Source of the DNA: Bacillota bacterium
GTDB lineage: Bacteria; Bacillota; Clostridia; Lachnospirales; Lachnospiraceae
NCBI GenBank assembly: GCA_023409835.1
Contig: JAEYQV010000050.1
Location: 1-62,206, forward strand
Length of the DNA stretch: 62,206 nt
Direction of reading: 5' to 3'
The notes below the pieces were generated by a model, which saw nothing but the letters and a program-made list of their open reading frames with translations, was not told the DNA's origin and made no database searches. Positions 9,077 through 17,773 of the stretch are shown piece after piece. The translations under genes were made by a program, and so were the position numbers. Every line of letters begins with the position of its first letter. The stretch's first letter is position 1.

Positions 9077-9192
9077 ATCAATACACCTTTTCTCCTAGAG
9101 CCAATCTTGGGCTCTTATAAACACTATAAAATGGCCGCTTAATATCTGTACTTCAAATACTTGCCGATTAATATCTACTCTTCAAATTCAAA

Positions 9193-10044
9193 TCATTTTA
9201 ATGCCAGAAAGGCTGCCAGGCTTCCTCTTTTCCCGTTAGTTTTCCGATGGGAAAACAGCCAGTCTGAATGGCAGGAGGTACAGACGCCTGATACATGGAT
9301 TCGTTCTTCTCTAAGTCCCGCTTCCCTGAATATGCTGCGGTTTGCTTCCCACAGATTCAGCTGATAGCGTCCGCTGTCGTTTCTGCTTAGGATGGTATCC
9401 ATATTGTAACCAGTTTCTGTGAAAGCATCCTGAAAGGCCTGGGCCACCTCTTCTCCCACTTCATAGCAGTCACTGCAGATGGAAGGACCGATGACAGCAA
9501 CAAGATCCTCCGGCTCCGTACCAAACTGCTCCTTCATCTCTTCTACGGTGAGCTTTCCTATCTTTTTCACCGTACCGCGCCAGCCGGAATGAGTCAGCCC
9601 GATGGCTTTGTTCCTGGTATCCACCAGAAATAAGGGGACACAATCCGCATATTTTGTAACCAGAGTAATACCGGGTTGATTCGTAATCAATCCATCAATC
9701 TCATCATAATCCCTGGGAAGATATAAGCCCTTACCCCGGTCTTTCTCCGTAACCAGACGGAGGTTGGTCTTATGTACCTGCTTTGATACTACGATAGAAC
9801 GCGGATCAATACCGATACCGGCAGAGATCCGCTCATAATTTTCAATAATATTCTCCGGAGCATCCTGGTAGATGGAGGACTCGGAGCCAAGATTCATAGA
9901 TTCAAACATCCCCTTACTGACTCCGCCGAGTCGGGTTGAAAACCCGTGACGGATAAAGGGAATTTCGGATAATGCCGGAAAGGAAAGATAGGGTACCTCA
10001 GCTGTAAAGTCAATCTGAGCCATGCTGCTGTTTTGAAAGGTCAT
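9193..10044 (-). CDS. pgeF: Multicopper-oxidase-like / LACC1-family protein PgeF (YfiH)
   Basis: This is the YfiH/LACC1 family. Members have been described as peptidoglycan-editing factor and as purine nucleoside phosphorylase or adenosine deaminase with a zinc site. The 283-residue protein has the zinc ligand motifs of the family: LTHSGWRGTVKKIG (about 151-164), GPSICSDCYEVGEEVA with its cysteines (about 187-202), and near the C-terminus CTSCHSDWLFSHRKTNGKRG. Family length is about 250-280, so it is complete. The ATG follows AGAAGGAGGGC. It is followed 116 nt later by the DUF512 gene. Which of the proposed activities applies here cannot be told from sequence. Confidence 0.9.
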   Translation of the reverse strand: MTFQNSSMAQIDFTAEVPYLSFPALSEIPFIRHGFSTRLGGVSKGMFESMNLGSESSIYQDAPENIIENYERISAGIGIDPRSIVVSKQVHKTNLRLVTEKDRGKGLYLPRDYDEIDGLITNQPGITLVTKYADCVPLFLVDTRNKAIGLTHSGWRGTVKKIGKLTVEEMKEQFGTEPEDLVAVIGPSICSDCYEVGEEVAQAFQDAFTETGYNMDTILSRNDSGRYQLNLWEANRSIFREAGLREERIHVSGVCTSCHSDWLFSHRKTNGKRGSLAAFLALK

Positions 10045-10064
10045 TCTATTGCCCTCCTTCTATT

Positions 10065-10415
10065 TTATAGTCCATCGAATGCGTTTTTAATAAGGGAAAT
10101 CTCCTTCTCCAGAATGACAACCACATCAAACCGGCAGGGGGTGTCCATAGGAATTCTGTTCACGAGCATATAATACTGTGCCGTCCGGATAATACGCTGC
10201 ATTTTCCTTGCATTAACAGCCTCCGCAGGGAAACCGTTATGGGTACTGGAACGGTATTTTACCTCAATGAAGCATAAATAGCCCTCTGACCTGGCGATTA
10301 GATCAATCTCACCCGTCCTGCAGCTGAAATTATGTCCAATCATCTGATAGCCGTTCTTAATCAGATAATCGGAGGCTCTCTGTTCGAATTGTGTTCCGAC
10401 TTCCCTCTTATTCAA
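10065..10415 (-). CDS. yraN: UPF0102 nuclease-like protein YraN
   Basis: A 116-residue protein of the YraN/UPF0102 family, predicted to have a Holliday-junction-resolvase-like PD-(D/E)xK fold. The nuclease-like motif is visible: GEIDLIARS (around 36-44) followed by FIEVKYRS (around 49-56), giving the D...ExK pattern. Direct proof of activity for the family is thin. The start is a TTG (10413-10415) with AAGGGA upstream. It lies between the FlhB-like gene and pgeF, and near rnhB, a frequent partner of yraN in bacteria. Confidence 0.88.
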   Translation of the reverse strand: MNKREVGTQFEQRASDYLIKNGYQMIGHNFSCRTGEIDLIARSEGYLCFIEVKYRSSTHNGFPAEAVNARKMQRIIRTAQYYMLVNRIPMDTPCRFDVVVILEKEISLIKNAFDGL

Positions 10416-10492
10416 GGTATCCCTTCATTCGTATTAGTTTATGTTTGTATTATTGATATGCTCCTTAGAATTGATAACATTACAATCTCACA

Positions 10493-10786
10493 TCAATCCG
10501 TACGTTTCAGCTTCTCCTTCATCCGGTCCATTCGGTCAACAAATACCAGAATCTCAGCAACTACCTCATAGAGCTCGGAGGGAATGTTTGATCCCAGCTC
10601 CAGCTTAGACAGGCTCTCTGCCAGCTTCTCATCCTTATGGAGGGGAATATCTGCTTCCTTTGCCTTCTCGATGATGCGTTCTGCCAGATAGCCCTTACCG
10701 GCGGCAATGACCTTGGGAGCGTCATCCTCCGGCACATAGGACAGCGCAACCGCAGTCTTTGGCTTATTCGTATTCTTCTGTTCCAT
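10493..10786 (-). CDS. Stand-alone FlhB C-terminal-domain-like protein (YlqH type)
   Basis: A 97-residue protein that resembles only the cytoplasmic domain of the flagellar export switch FlhB (FlhB/YscU superfamily), without the membrane part. Typical features are AVALSYVPEDDAPKVIAAGKG and the following AERIIEKAKEADIPLHKDEKLAE stretch, given here in two pieces. The NPTH autocleavage motif of true FlhB is absent. Bacillus has a similar gene (ylqH) beside rnhB, and here too it follows rnhB, by 22 nt. The role of the solo domain is not known. The family call rests on motif recognition and on the gene order. Confidence 0.82.
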   Translation of the reverse strand: MEQKNTNKPKTAVALSYVPEDDAPKVIAAGKGYLAERIIEKAKEADIPLHKDEKLAESLSKLELGSNIPSELYEVVAEILVFVDRMDRMKEKLKRTD

Positions 10787-10808
10787 CCTAAGCCCTCTTC
10801 CTATGTAA

Positions 10809-11636
10809 TCAAATAAAATTCTTTACAAAGCTTCTTCGGTGGATTGGTGTCAGACCGAGCTCCCGTATGGCTTCAATATGTCTGGCGGAGCCGTAGCCCT
10901 TATTATTAGCCAGATCATAGCCCGGAAACACCTTATCATAAGCCACCATAATACGATCCCTGGTAACCTTCGCCACGATGCTTGCTGCAGCAATGGAGAT
11001 ACTCTTTGCATCTCCTTTGACAATTGGAATCTGCTTGATGTTAACTCCGGGAATTGTTACTGCATCATTTAATAATAGATCGGGTTTTATGGACAAATTC
11101 TCTATTGCCTTCTGCATGGCCTCATAGGTTGCCTGCAGGATATTAATCTCATCAATTCTTGGCGGGGGGACACTGCCAATTCCATAGGCAACAGCCTGAG
11201 AAATAATCTCGTCGCATAATTCCTCCCGCTTCTTTTCCGTAAGCTGTTTGGAGTCATTGATATATAAGATGTTACAATCCTTCGGAAGGATGACGGCACA
11301 GGCAATAACCGGACCGGCAAAGGGGCCGCGGCCTACTTCATCGATTCCGCAGATATAATGGTAATCCTGATACTTCCTCTCATAATGCTTCATCTCTTCG
11401 AGACGCTTAAGCTCCTGCTCATAAGACTCCCATTTGTTCCGGTATTGCCTGCAGATGGTAATGACACCGCTGCGGCTATCCTTCGTATATTTACTCAATA
11501 AGGCCGGAATATCCTGTTCCTTCGCCTGCATGAACTCCAGTTTAATCTCTGCTATTTTCTTCGGCTCCGAATGGCCTTCCCGAGCCGCCGGCTCGTTCAT
11601 TCCCTCCAAGGGGTTATGCTCTTCCTGTATGCTCAT
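10809..11636 (-). CDS. rnhB: Ribonuclease HII
   Basis: RNase HII cuts RNA in RNA-DNA hybrids and removes ribonucleotides from DNA. The 275-residue protein has an N-terminal extension of about 90 residues, rich in charged and helical residues, as in Bacillus-type RNase HII. The catalytic core follows: GIDEVGRGPFAGPV (Asp99, Glu100), NDSKQLTEKKRE, LLNDAV with the third acidic residue near 191, and KGYGSARHIEAI toward the end. The ATG follows a weak purine-rich site. It lies between rbgA upstream and the FlhB-like gene downstream, the order also seen in Bacillus. Confidence 0.95.
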   Translation of the reverse strand: MSIQEEHNPLEGMNEPAAREGHSEPKKIAEIKLEFMQAKEQDIPALLSKYTKDSRSGVITICRQYRNKWESYEQELKRLEEMKHYERKYQDYHYICGIDEVGRGPFAGPVIACAVILPKDCNILYINDSKQLTEKKREELCDEIISQAVAYGIGSVPPPRIDEINILQATYEAMQKAIENLSIKPDLLLNDAVTIPGVNIKQIPIVKGDAKSISIAAASIVAKVTRDRIMVAYDKVFPGYDLANNKGYGSARHIEAIRELGLTPIHRRSFVKNFI

Positions 11637-11720
11637 ACTGTTATCCTCAATATCTTCAATGATTAATTTCCTTTGTTATTATCTATAGTGGGCTGCCTAT
11701 TATACAGCAGCTTAATCACT

Positions 11721-12632
11721 CTATTCTGTAACCTTTGTATCAGCGGTTGCGGAATCGGAAGCCTTCTCCTTACGTTCCGGCCGCTCCAGGGTGATGGTTC
11801 CGATTTTTAAGCTTCGAAAATCATCCAGGACTAGAAGGGCGGCACGGTCAATATCCGGCTCCCCACCTTTGATCAGACAGGCCCGCTTGATTGCAATCTG
11901 CTTCAAGACCTCTGTGGCGCTTTCCAGAGTATCCAATATTCCGAAGGGCTCAATTCCATAACGGTCCACCAGAGAGGCTGGATACTTCCTGCTGACAAAT
12001 CGGATAAATTCCAAGGACAGCTCCGTTGTATTGATGATGTTATCATTGATGGAGCCAATCAAGGCAAGTCGTAAACCTACGGACTGATCCTCGAATTTTG
12101 GCCATAAAATACCGGGGGTATCGAGTAACTCAATGTTGTTGTTAAGACGAATCCATTGTTTACCCTTAGTAACACCTGGTTTATTACCGGTCTTAGCACT
12201 GGCCTTACCGACAAAGCTGTTGATGAAGGTGGATTTGCCCACATTAGGGATTCCAACCACCATGGCCCGGACCGGACGGTTTAAGATTCCCTTCCGGCGG
12301 TCCCGCTCCAGCTTGGCTGCGCAAGCCTTATAGACAATATCCTTTACCTGCTTGACTCCTGTACCGCTCTTGGAATTGACCAGGGATACATAGTAACCTT
12401 TTTCTTCAAAATATGCTTTCCAGGTATTTGTATCACGCGGATCTGCCATATCCGATTTATTCAACAAAATCACTCTGGATTTCCCCTTCGCCAGCTGGTC
12501 GATATCGGGATTCTTGCTGGATAAGGGAATTCTGGCGTCTACCAGTTCTATTACTACATCAATCAGCTTGATGTTCTCCTGCATCATACGCTTTGCTTTT
12601 GCCATATGACCGGGATACCATTGATAATTCAT
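11721..12632 (-). CDS. rbgA: Ribosome biogenesis GTPase RbgA (YlqF)
   Basis: RbgA is a circularly permuted GTPase needed for late 50S assembly. The permutation is visible: the G4 motif NKSD comes first (near 58), then the G1 motif GIPNVGKS (near 127), then DTPG (near 171). The start WYPGHMAKAKRMM is the family hallmark. The chosen ATG (12630-12632) has GGAG 6 nt upstream; the longest possible start, four codons earlier, has no site. The C-terminal tail after about 280 is charged and low in complexity. rnhB follows 84 nt downstream. Confidence 0.94.
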   Translation of the reverse strand: MNYQWYPGHMAKAKRMMQENIKLIDVVIELVDARIPLSSKNPDIDQLAKGKSRVILLNKSDMADPRDTNTWKAYFEEKGYYVSLVNSKSGTGVKQVKDIVYKACAAKLERDRRKGILNRPVRAMVVGIPNVGKSTFINSFVGKASAKTGNKPGVTKGKQWIRLNNNIELLDTPGILWPKFEDQSVGLRLALIGSINDNIINTTELSLEFIRFVSRKYPASLVDRYGIEPFGILDTLESATEVLKQIAIKRACLIKGGEPDIDRAALLVLDDFRSLKIGTITLERPERKEKASDSATADTKVTE

Positions 12633-12764
12633 ACTAAACTCCATTCTGCCGCAAAACCCGCGAAATTGGGCGGCAGCACTAATTTACCGATTAAAAATCT
12701 TTTATTTTTAATCTAAACTCCATTCGAAACAAGTGCATATGCTTGATTATCACACCGTTGTCTC

Positions 12765-13364
12765 TTACTCTTCCGTTGATGCCTCCTGCTTCAGATTCAG
12801 CTTATTGACAAAGTTAAAGGGCTTAAGTCTTAAGAAGGCTTTTCCGATAATCTCATCTCTTGTGATGTTGCCTACACTGGCAAAACGGCTGTCTTCGCTG
12901 TTATTCCGGTTATCTCCCAGTACAAAATACTCATTGTCCTCTAATTCAACCGGCTCCTCCGCCAAGCCGTAATTTAACATAGGCTCAACATTGATAAGTT
13001 CTTCTACGATTTCATCGTTAATCAGGATATTACCATCCTTAAGCTGAACCGTTTCACCCGGCAGACCGATGATTCGTTTGATATTATAATAGCTGTGTTC
13101 CCTACCGCTTTGTTTAAATACAATGACATCGAACCTCTTCGGCTCGGAGACACGGTAAGTAAATTTATTAATGATGATTGGATCCTCGTTCCTCAGGGTG
13201 CCTTCCATTGAGATGCCGATCATATTCGTCTTCTCTAATGCATAGTATACGATAAAATAAGCCAAAAAGATTACAGCGGCGATCTCAGCCACCCATATGA
13301 AAACATCGATGAGTATTTTCATGATCAATGGCTTTTTACTTTCCTTATCAAAATCGAAATCCAT
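12765..13364 (-). CDS. lepB: Type I signal peptidase
   Basis: Signal peptidase I removes signal peptides from exported proteins on the outer face of the membrane. The 199-residue protein has one N-terminal membrane segment (about 16-42), the nucleophile Ser52 in ISMEGTL, the general base Lys96 in NIKRIIGLPGE, and the C-terminal box YFVLGDNRNNSEDSR. The serine box differs from the common SMxPT form by having Gly in place of Pro. It lies after rplS and before rbgA, the usual order. The start MDFDFDK has AAGGTGATC upstream. A pair of short direct repeats lies about 130-180 nt upstream. Confidence 0.93.
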   Translation of the reverse strand: MDFDFDKESKKPLIMKILIDVFIWVAEIAAVIFLAYFIVYYALEKTNMIGISMEGTLRNEDPIIINKFTYRVSEPKRFDVIVFKQSGREHSYYNIKRIIGLPGETVQLKDGNILINDEIVEELINVEPMLNYGLAEEPVELEDNEYFVLGDNRNNSEDSRFASVGNITRDEIIGKAFLRLKPFNFVNKLNLKQEASTEE

Positions 13365-13495
13365 ACAAGGTGATCTCCTTCAACCGGTATCCATAAAATC
13401 TGGTCATGAAGACGAGCGGCAAATGATAGGATTCATCGGCAGCACGACTCAATGACAAAACCATTATAACCTAGACGAACCGTATTTACAATATC

Positions 13496-13547
13496 ATGGC
13501 AAAGTTTTACCCTTGCAATACAATGGTAAAGCTTTACCTTGCTATAC
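13496..13547. repeat. Two imperfect direct repeats of about 26 bp upstream of lepB
   Basis: Copy 1 (13496-13521) and copy 2 (13523-13547) share ATGG-AAAG-TTTACC, then TTGC-ATAC with few changes. Copy 2 contains the perfect palindrome GGTAAAGCTTTACC (13525-13538). The pair lies between the rplS terminator and lepB, where a lepB promoter would be expected. It could be an operator; that is inference. Confidence 0.6.
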
Positions 13548-13582
13548 GAACCTTCTTACATACTACAAGCCATTCTATGAAG

Positions 13583-13619
13583 AAAAAAAGGGACATTTAC
13601 GAATGTAATGTCCCTTTAA
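13583..13619 (-). terminator. Rho-independent terminator after rplS
   Basis: On the minus strand, AAAGGGACATT pairs with AATGTCCCTTT, followed by a run of seven T. It lies 6 nt after the rplS stop, so part of the transcription ends here and lepB likely has its own promoter. Confidence 0.88.
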
Positions 13620-13624
13620 TCGAA

Positions 13625-13972
13625 CTATTTGATTACTTCTTTTACCTTAGCCTTCTTACCAACTCTGTCACGAAGGTAGAACAGCTTAGCGCGTCTGGCT
13701 TTACCGCGTCTGGTAACTTCAATCCTGTCTATGCTAGGACTATGCAGCGGCCAGGTCTTCTCAACACCGATACCGTTAGAAGTCTTTCTTACGGTAAAGG
13801 TCTCTCTTGATCCGCCGTTCTGTCTCTTAATAACTGTGCCTTCAAATACCTGTAATCTCTCACGGTTACCTTCTTTTACCTTTGCGTAAACCTGAACCGT
13901 ATCACCAACATTGAAAGGTGTAATGCTTGACTTTAACTGCTCGGCTTCAATCGCCTTAATAATATCGTTCAT
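13625..13972 (-). CDS. rplS: 50S ribosomal protein L19
   Basis: L19 sits at the 30S-50S interface of the ribosome. The 115-residue protein has the family blocks FNVGDTVQVYAKVKEGNRER, VFEGTVIKRQNGG, FTVRKTSNGIGVEKTWP and the basic C-terminal part RRGKARRAKLFYLRDR. The ATG has TAGGAGGTCAC just upstream. It is the last gene of the ribosomal/SRP operon before a strong terminator. The 182-nt gap to trmD upstream holds a short hairpin that may be a ribosomal leader. Confidence 0.97.
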   Translation of the reverse strand: MNDIIKAIEAEQLKSSITPFNVGDTVQVYAKVKEGNRERLQVFEGTVIKRQNGGSRETFTVRKTSNGIGVEKTWPLHSPSIDRIEVTRRGKARRAKLFYLRDRVGKKAKVKEVIK

Positions 13973-14005
13973 TTTGTGACCTCCTATTTATATTGGATGT
14001 TCTTA

Positions 14006-14034
14006 ATACGGTTATGGCGTTTATCGCCGTGTAT
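14006..14034 (-). promoter_or_regulatory. Possible rplS leader hairpin
   Basis: On the minus strand, an outer ATAC/GTAT pair and an inner GGCG/CGCC pair form a small two-part stem about 33 nt before the rplS start. Firmicutes carry an L19 mRNA leader at this place. The primary sequence was not matched to it, so this is a position-based suggestion. Confidence 0.3.
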
Positions 14035-14154
14035 CAGAGGACCATCTCATCTCACAACAATTTACTCTAGCATAGAAATCAACATAATGCAAGCTTTTTT
14101 TATTAGAAAGCAAGCTTATTCATAAAAGCTTTCATGTTTGTAACAGAAGTTTTC

Positions 14155-14937
14155 TTACGTTTCATATACATCATAATTCTTCTGGAAGATCAGCCTGGTC
14201 AGGTATTCCCGCTCATCCTCGGTCAGATTGGCCCTCTCCAGCAAATCGGGCCGGCGTTCATAGGTACGAAGAATGGATTGCTGCCTTCTCCAGGTATCAA
14301 TATTGGCATGATGCCCCGTCAACAGTACCTCCGGAACTCTTTTTCCCAGGAAGAGGTCAGGCCGGGTATATTGCGGATATTCCAGCAGATTATCCTGAAG
14401 GGACTCGAATTCGGAGGACACCTCATTGTTAAGGACACCGGGAATCAGCCTTGAGATTGCATCAATCATAACCATTGCCGGGAGCTCACCGCCGGTAAGA
14501 ACATAATCACCGATGGACACATAATCCGTTACGATCATTTCCAGAACACGTTCGTCAATCCCTTCATAATGCCCGCACAAGAAGATCAGGTCCTCCTCAG
14601 TCGCCAGCTCTTTCGCCATCCCCTGATTAAAAAGCGGCCCCTGCGGTGTCACATAGATAAGCCTTGGCTTATGATAGGGTGTATGCTCTCCCTTATGCAT
14701 CCGGATCTGATTGGCCAGGTGGCCATAGGCAAGATAAACCGGCTCCGCCTGCATCACCATACCGGCTCCGCCACCATAAGGATAATCATCTACTCTTTTA
14801 TGCTTGTCCTCACTGAAATCTCTGATATTGACCGCATTGACATGAATGAGTCCGTTATCGATCGCCCTTCCGGTAATACTGGTTTTCAGACCAGAGGTAA
14901 TCATCTCAGGAAAGAGAGTAAGTACATGGAAATTCAT
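14155..14937 (-). CDS. trmD: tRNA (guanine-N1)-methyltransferase
   Basis: TrmD methylates G37 of tRNAs that read CNN-type codons, which prevents +1 frameshifting. The 260-residue protein is a SPOUT-class enzyme. It starts MNFHVLTLFPEM and has DYPYGGGAGMVM (about 51-62), CGHYEGIDERV (about 120-130) and GDYVLTGGELPAM (about 142-154), which form the knotted SAM site. The C-terminal domain contains HHANIDTWRRQQS. It stands between rimM upstream and rplS downstream, the standard order. Complete and ordinary. Confidence 0.97.
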   Translation of the reverse strand: MNFHVLTLFPEMITSGLKTSITGRAIDNGLIHVNAVNIRDFSEDKHKRVDDYPYGGGAGMVMQAEPVYLAYGHLANQIRMHKGEHTPYHKPRLIYVTPQGPLFNQGMAKELATEEDLIFLCGHYEGIDERVLEMIVTDYVSIGDYVLTGGELPAMVMIDAISRLIPGVLNNEVSSEFESLQDNLLEYPQYTRPDLFLGKRVPEVLLTGHHANIDTWRRQQSILRTYERRPDLLERANLTEDEREYLTRLIFQKNYDVYET

Positions 14938-15034
14938 TTATCTACCGTACCTTTCTTCATTAACAGGCAGTTGTCCGTCAGCCTGTGTCAAGCAATATTA
15001 TAAAACATTACGGGTCTGCCGTAGTGGCTGACCA

Positions 15035-15541
15035 TTATACCAAGCCCTTCATTAAATGTACTGTAATTTTCTTGTTTTCCACATCGATATTCAAAATGCA
15101 TTCCTTAATCGAAGGAATCAGAATTTCACTATGATCCTCAGTTTTTACCACATATACATCATTTGCTGCCGTAGTAAGGATCTCGGATAAAATTCCGAGC
15201 TTCGTGCCCTCGTCCGTATAAACCTCGGAATCAATCAGATCATAGATGAAATATTCATCGGGCTTCAGCTTTATGGCCTGATCTCTGGTCACCAGAAGAT
15301 CCCTGCCACGGTATTTTTCAATGCTGTTAATATCGTCATAGCCCTTGAACTTCAGTATGGCCATCTGCTTAAAAAACTTAACACCCTCGATCTCCAGGGT
15401 AAGATACTCCTTACCCGTATCCAGTATTACCTGCTTAAGCTCCTTAAAACGGTTCGGGTCATCGGTGGTCGGATAGACCTTGACCTCACCCTTGACTCCA
15501 TGTGTAGAGGTGATGACTCCGACTCTGAGATAATTGTCCAT
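15035..15541 (-). CDS. rimM: 16S rRNA processing protein RimM
   Basis: RimM binds S19 in the 30S head and helps 16S rRNA mature. The 168-residue protein has the N-terminal barrel with GVITSTHGVKGEVKVYPTTD (about 8-27), the middle GYDDINSIEKYRGRDLLV, and the C-terminal PRC-barrel with ANDVYVVKTEDHSEILIPS. The ATG follows GAGGAATACAC. It stands between khpA and trmD. The 213-nt gap upstream holds one copy of a 41-bp sequence found again at 61.9 kb. Confidence 0.95.
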   Translation of the reverse strand: MDNYLRVGVITSTHGVKGEVKVYPTTDDPNRFKELKQVILDTGKEYLTLEIEGVKFFKQMAILKFKGYDDINSIEKYRGRDLLVTRDQAIKLKPDEYFIYDLIDSEVYTDEGTKLGILSEILTTAANDVYVVKTEDHSEILIPSIKECILNIDVENKKITVHLMKGLV

Positions 15542-15645
15542 GTGTATTCCTCAGCTTTCTGTATGATACGATTCCTGATGTTCTGCCTTGCTATTATACC
15601 CAATACGCATTAATAAAACATCAGGAGGCCTGTAACCGCCGGATA

Positions 15646-15686
15646 AACCGGATTGTCTGACTGTGGCAGCCAACCGCTAACAAAAG
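15646..15686. repeat. 41-bp dispersed repeat, copy A
   Basis: This stretch matches 61857-61897 at 36 of 41 positions; both contain AACCGGATTGTCTG and TGGCAGCCAACC. It lies between khpA and rimM. On the minus strand both copies would read GWLP-x2-DNPV in one frame, but neither frame looks like a gene. The nature of the repeat is unknown. Confidence 0.6.
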
Positions 15687-15754
15687 AAGCTGAACTACTA
15701 TGCCCTTCGGACATAACAGCCAGCCTCCCTTATCTGTAGTTAATATAATCCGGA

Positions 15755-15985
15755 TTATTGCATAATCTCGACTACTACTTTTTTGTCATCCTTTGTTGCG
15801 GCTGCTTTCACCACGGTGCGGATGGACTTTGCAATACGGCCCTGTTTGCCAATTACCTTGCCCATATCCTCCGAAGCGACCTTTAATTCAACAACGATTG
15901 TTTTATCGGTTTCTTTCTCAGTAACCACAACTTCATCGGGATGATCAACAAGTGATTTAGCGATTACCTCTACTAATTCCTTCAT
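15755..15985 (-). CDS. khpA: KH-domain RNA-binding protein KhpA (YlqC)
   Basis: KhpA is a 76-residue single KH-domain protein that, with KhpB, binds RNA and influences cell division in Gram-positive bacteria. The KH loop is visible as GKVIGKQGRIAKSIRTVVK (about 42-60). The ATG at 15983-15985 has TGGAGG 7 nt upstream; a longer in-frame start eleven codons earlier has no site and gives an untypical length. It follows rpsP, its usual neighbour. Confidence 0.94.
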   Translation of the reverse strand: MKELVEVIAKSLVDHPDEVVVTEKETDKTIVVELKVASEDMGKVIGKQGRIAKSIRTVVKAAATKDDKKVVVEIMQ

Positions 15986-16077
15986 TTCACTACCTCCATC
16001 TGCGCACCTTACACGCATTCAAAGCAGCAATGAAAACCGCCAAAATACTACGACTGTTTTCACATGATCTCCGATGC

Positions 16078-16320
16078 TTACAGGATACCAGCATTCTTGA
16101 AAATCTTACCTACAGTGTCTGTCGGCTGAGCACCGTTTGCTAACCATTTCTTAGCTGCTTCCTCATTTACGTTGAAAGCACTGGGATTCTTAGTAGGATC
16201 ATAAGTACCGATTTCCTCAATGAATCTGCCATCTCTTGGTGTTCTGGAATCAGAAACGATGATTCTATAAAAAGGAGCCTTTTTCTGTCCCATTCTCTTT
16301 AATCTGATCTTAACTGCCAT
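16078..16320 (-). CDS. rpsP: 30S ribosomal protein S16
   Basis: S16 is an assembly protein of the 30S body. The 80-residue protein has the usual start MAVKIRLKRMGQKKAPFYRI and the blocks SRTPRDGRFIEEIGTYDP and AAKKWLANGAQPTDTV. The start ATG (16318-16320) has AGGAGGTGA upstream; a start three codons earlier would overlap that site. It lies between ffh and khpA in the ribosomal/SRP operon. Confidence 0.97.
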   Translation of the reverse strand: MAVKIRLKRMGQKKAPFYRIIVSDSRTPRDGRFIEEIGTYDPTKNPSAFNVNEEAAKKWLANGAQPTDTVGKIFKNAGIL

Positions 16321-16423
16321 TATGTTCACCTCCTTAAATATTCATGTATATATTGAAATGTTATAAGAATATAACACAACAATTCTTAATCTGCTCAACC
16401 TATTTCTTAGGGTTGAATATAAA

Positions 16424-17770
16424 CTAAAAACCAAACGGCATCTTGAACCGGTTATGCTTACCGCCCTTACCACCCATCATGCCGGAAAACTGCTTCATCA
16501 TCTTCTTCGACTGTTCAAACTGCTTCACCAGTGCATTTACTTCACTGATATCAACACCGGCACCGGCAGCGATCCGCTTCTTGCGGGAGGGATTTAATAT
16601 ATCCGGATTGGCTCGTTCCTTCTTTGTCATGGAATAGATGATTGCTTCTGTGGAGGATAATGCCTTCTCATCGATATCAACATCCTTGAGCTGCTTTCCC
16701 ATACCAGGAAGCATACCAAGCAAATCTGTAAGACCGCCCATTTTCTTCACCTGTTGCATCTGCTCCAGGAAATCATTAAAATCAAATTCGGCTTTCTTAA
16801 GTTTTCGCTCCATTTCCTTGGCTTTATTCTCATCGAATTCCGCCTGGGCTTTGTCAATCAGGGTAAGGATATCGCCCATACCGAGGATTCTCCCGGCCAT
16901 TCGGTCCGGATAAAACTGTTCCAGATCGGAGAGCTTCTCTCCCATACCGGCATAGAGAATCGGTCTTCCGGTCACTGCCCGGATGGATAAGGCTGCACCG
17001 CCTCTGGTATCACCGTCAAGCTTGGTCAGGATGACGCCGTCGATGGACAGCTTCTCGTTAAAGGTCTCAGCCACATTGACAGCATCCTGTCCGGTCATGG
17101 CATCCACTACCAGAATGGTCTGATGAACGGTCAGATTGGACTTGATCTCCTGCAGCTCCTCCATCATTCCCTCATCAATATGAAGACGGCCGGCAGTATC
17201 CAGGATTACCACATTATAGCTGTTCTTAGCTGCATGCTCCAGAGCTGCCTTCGCGATATTAAGGGGTTTATGCTTATCGCCCATGGAAAATACGGGAACG
17301 CCCTGCTTATCACCGTTAATCTGTAATTGTTCAATTGCCGCAGGACGGTAAATATCACAGGCTACCAGTAGAGGTTTTCTTCCTTTGGATTTCAGCTTAC
17401 CGGCAAGCTTGGCAACAGTAGTCGTCTTACCTGCGCCCTGTAAGCCGCACATCATAATTACCGTGATTTCATTGGAGGGCTTCAGCTGTATTTCCACCGT
17501 GGCTTCTCCAAGTAATTTCACCATCTCTTCATTAACTATCTTAATGACCATCTGACCGGGAGTAAGACTAGTTAACACGTCCTGGCCGATTGCCCTCTCC
17601 TGTACGGAATTAATAAAATTCTTAACAACCTTAAAATTGACATCCGCCTCTAATAAGGCCATCTTGACTTCCTTCATCGCTGTCTTAACATCAGCCTCGG
17701 ATAGTCTTCCTTTTCCTCTTAAACTCTTGAATATGTTCTGCAGCTTCTCGGATAAGTTGTCAAATGCCAT
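16424..17770 (-). CDS. ffh: Signal recognition particle protein Ffh
   Basis: Ffh is the GTPase of the signal recognition particle; with 4.5S RNA it brings nascent membrane proteins to FtsY. The 448-residue protein has the N domain (1-90), the G domain with GLQGAGKTTT (109-118), DTAGRLHID and TKLDGDTRGG, and a methionine-rich M domain (about 300-448) with MLPGMGKQL and a C-terminal run KKMMKQFSGMMGGKGGKHN. Its start is 3 nt after the ylxM stop, so the two are coupled. Its receptor gene ftsY is elsewhere in the window (29.0-29.9 kb). Confidence 0.97.
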   Translation of the reverse strand: MAFDNLSEKLQNIFKSLRGKGRLSEADVKTAMKEVKMALLEADVNFKVVKNFINSVQERAIGQDVLTSLTPGQMVIKIVNEEMVKLLGEATVEIQLKPSNEITVIMMCGLQGAGKTTTVAKLAGKLKSKGRKPLLVACDIYRPAAIEQLQINGDKQGVPVFSMGDKHKPLNIAKAALEHAAKNSYNVVILDTAGRLHIDEGMMEELQEIKSNLTVHQTILVVDAMTGQDAVNVAETFNEKLSIDGVILTKLDGDTRGGAALSIRAVTGRPILYAGMGEKLSDLEQFYPDRMAGRILGMGDILTLIDKAQAEFDENKAKEMERKLKKAEFDFNDFLEQMQQVKKMGGLTDLLGMLPGMGKQLKDVDIDEKALSSTEAIIYSMTKKERANPDILNPSRKKRIAAGAGVDISEVNALVKQFEQSKKMMKQFSGMMGGKGGKHNRFKMPFGF

Positions 17771-17773
17771 GAA

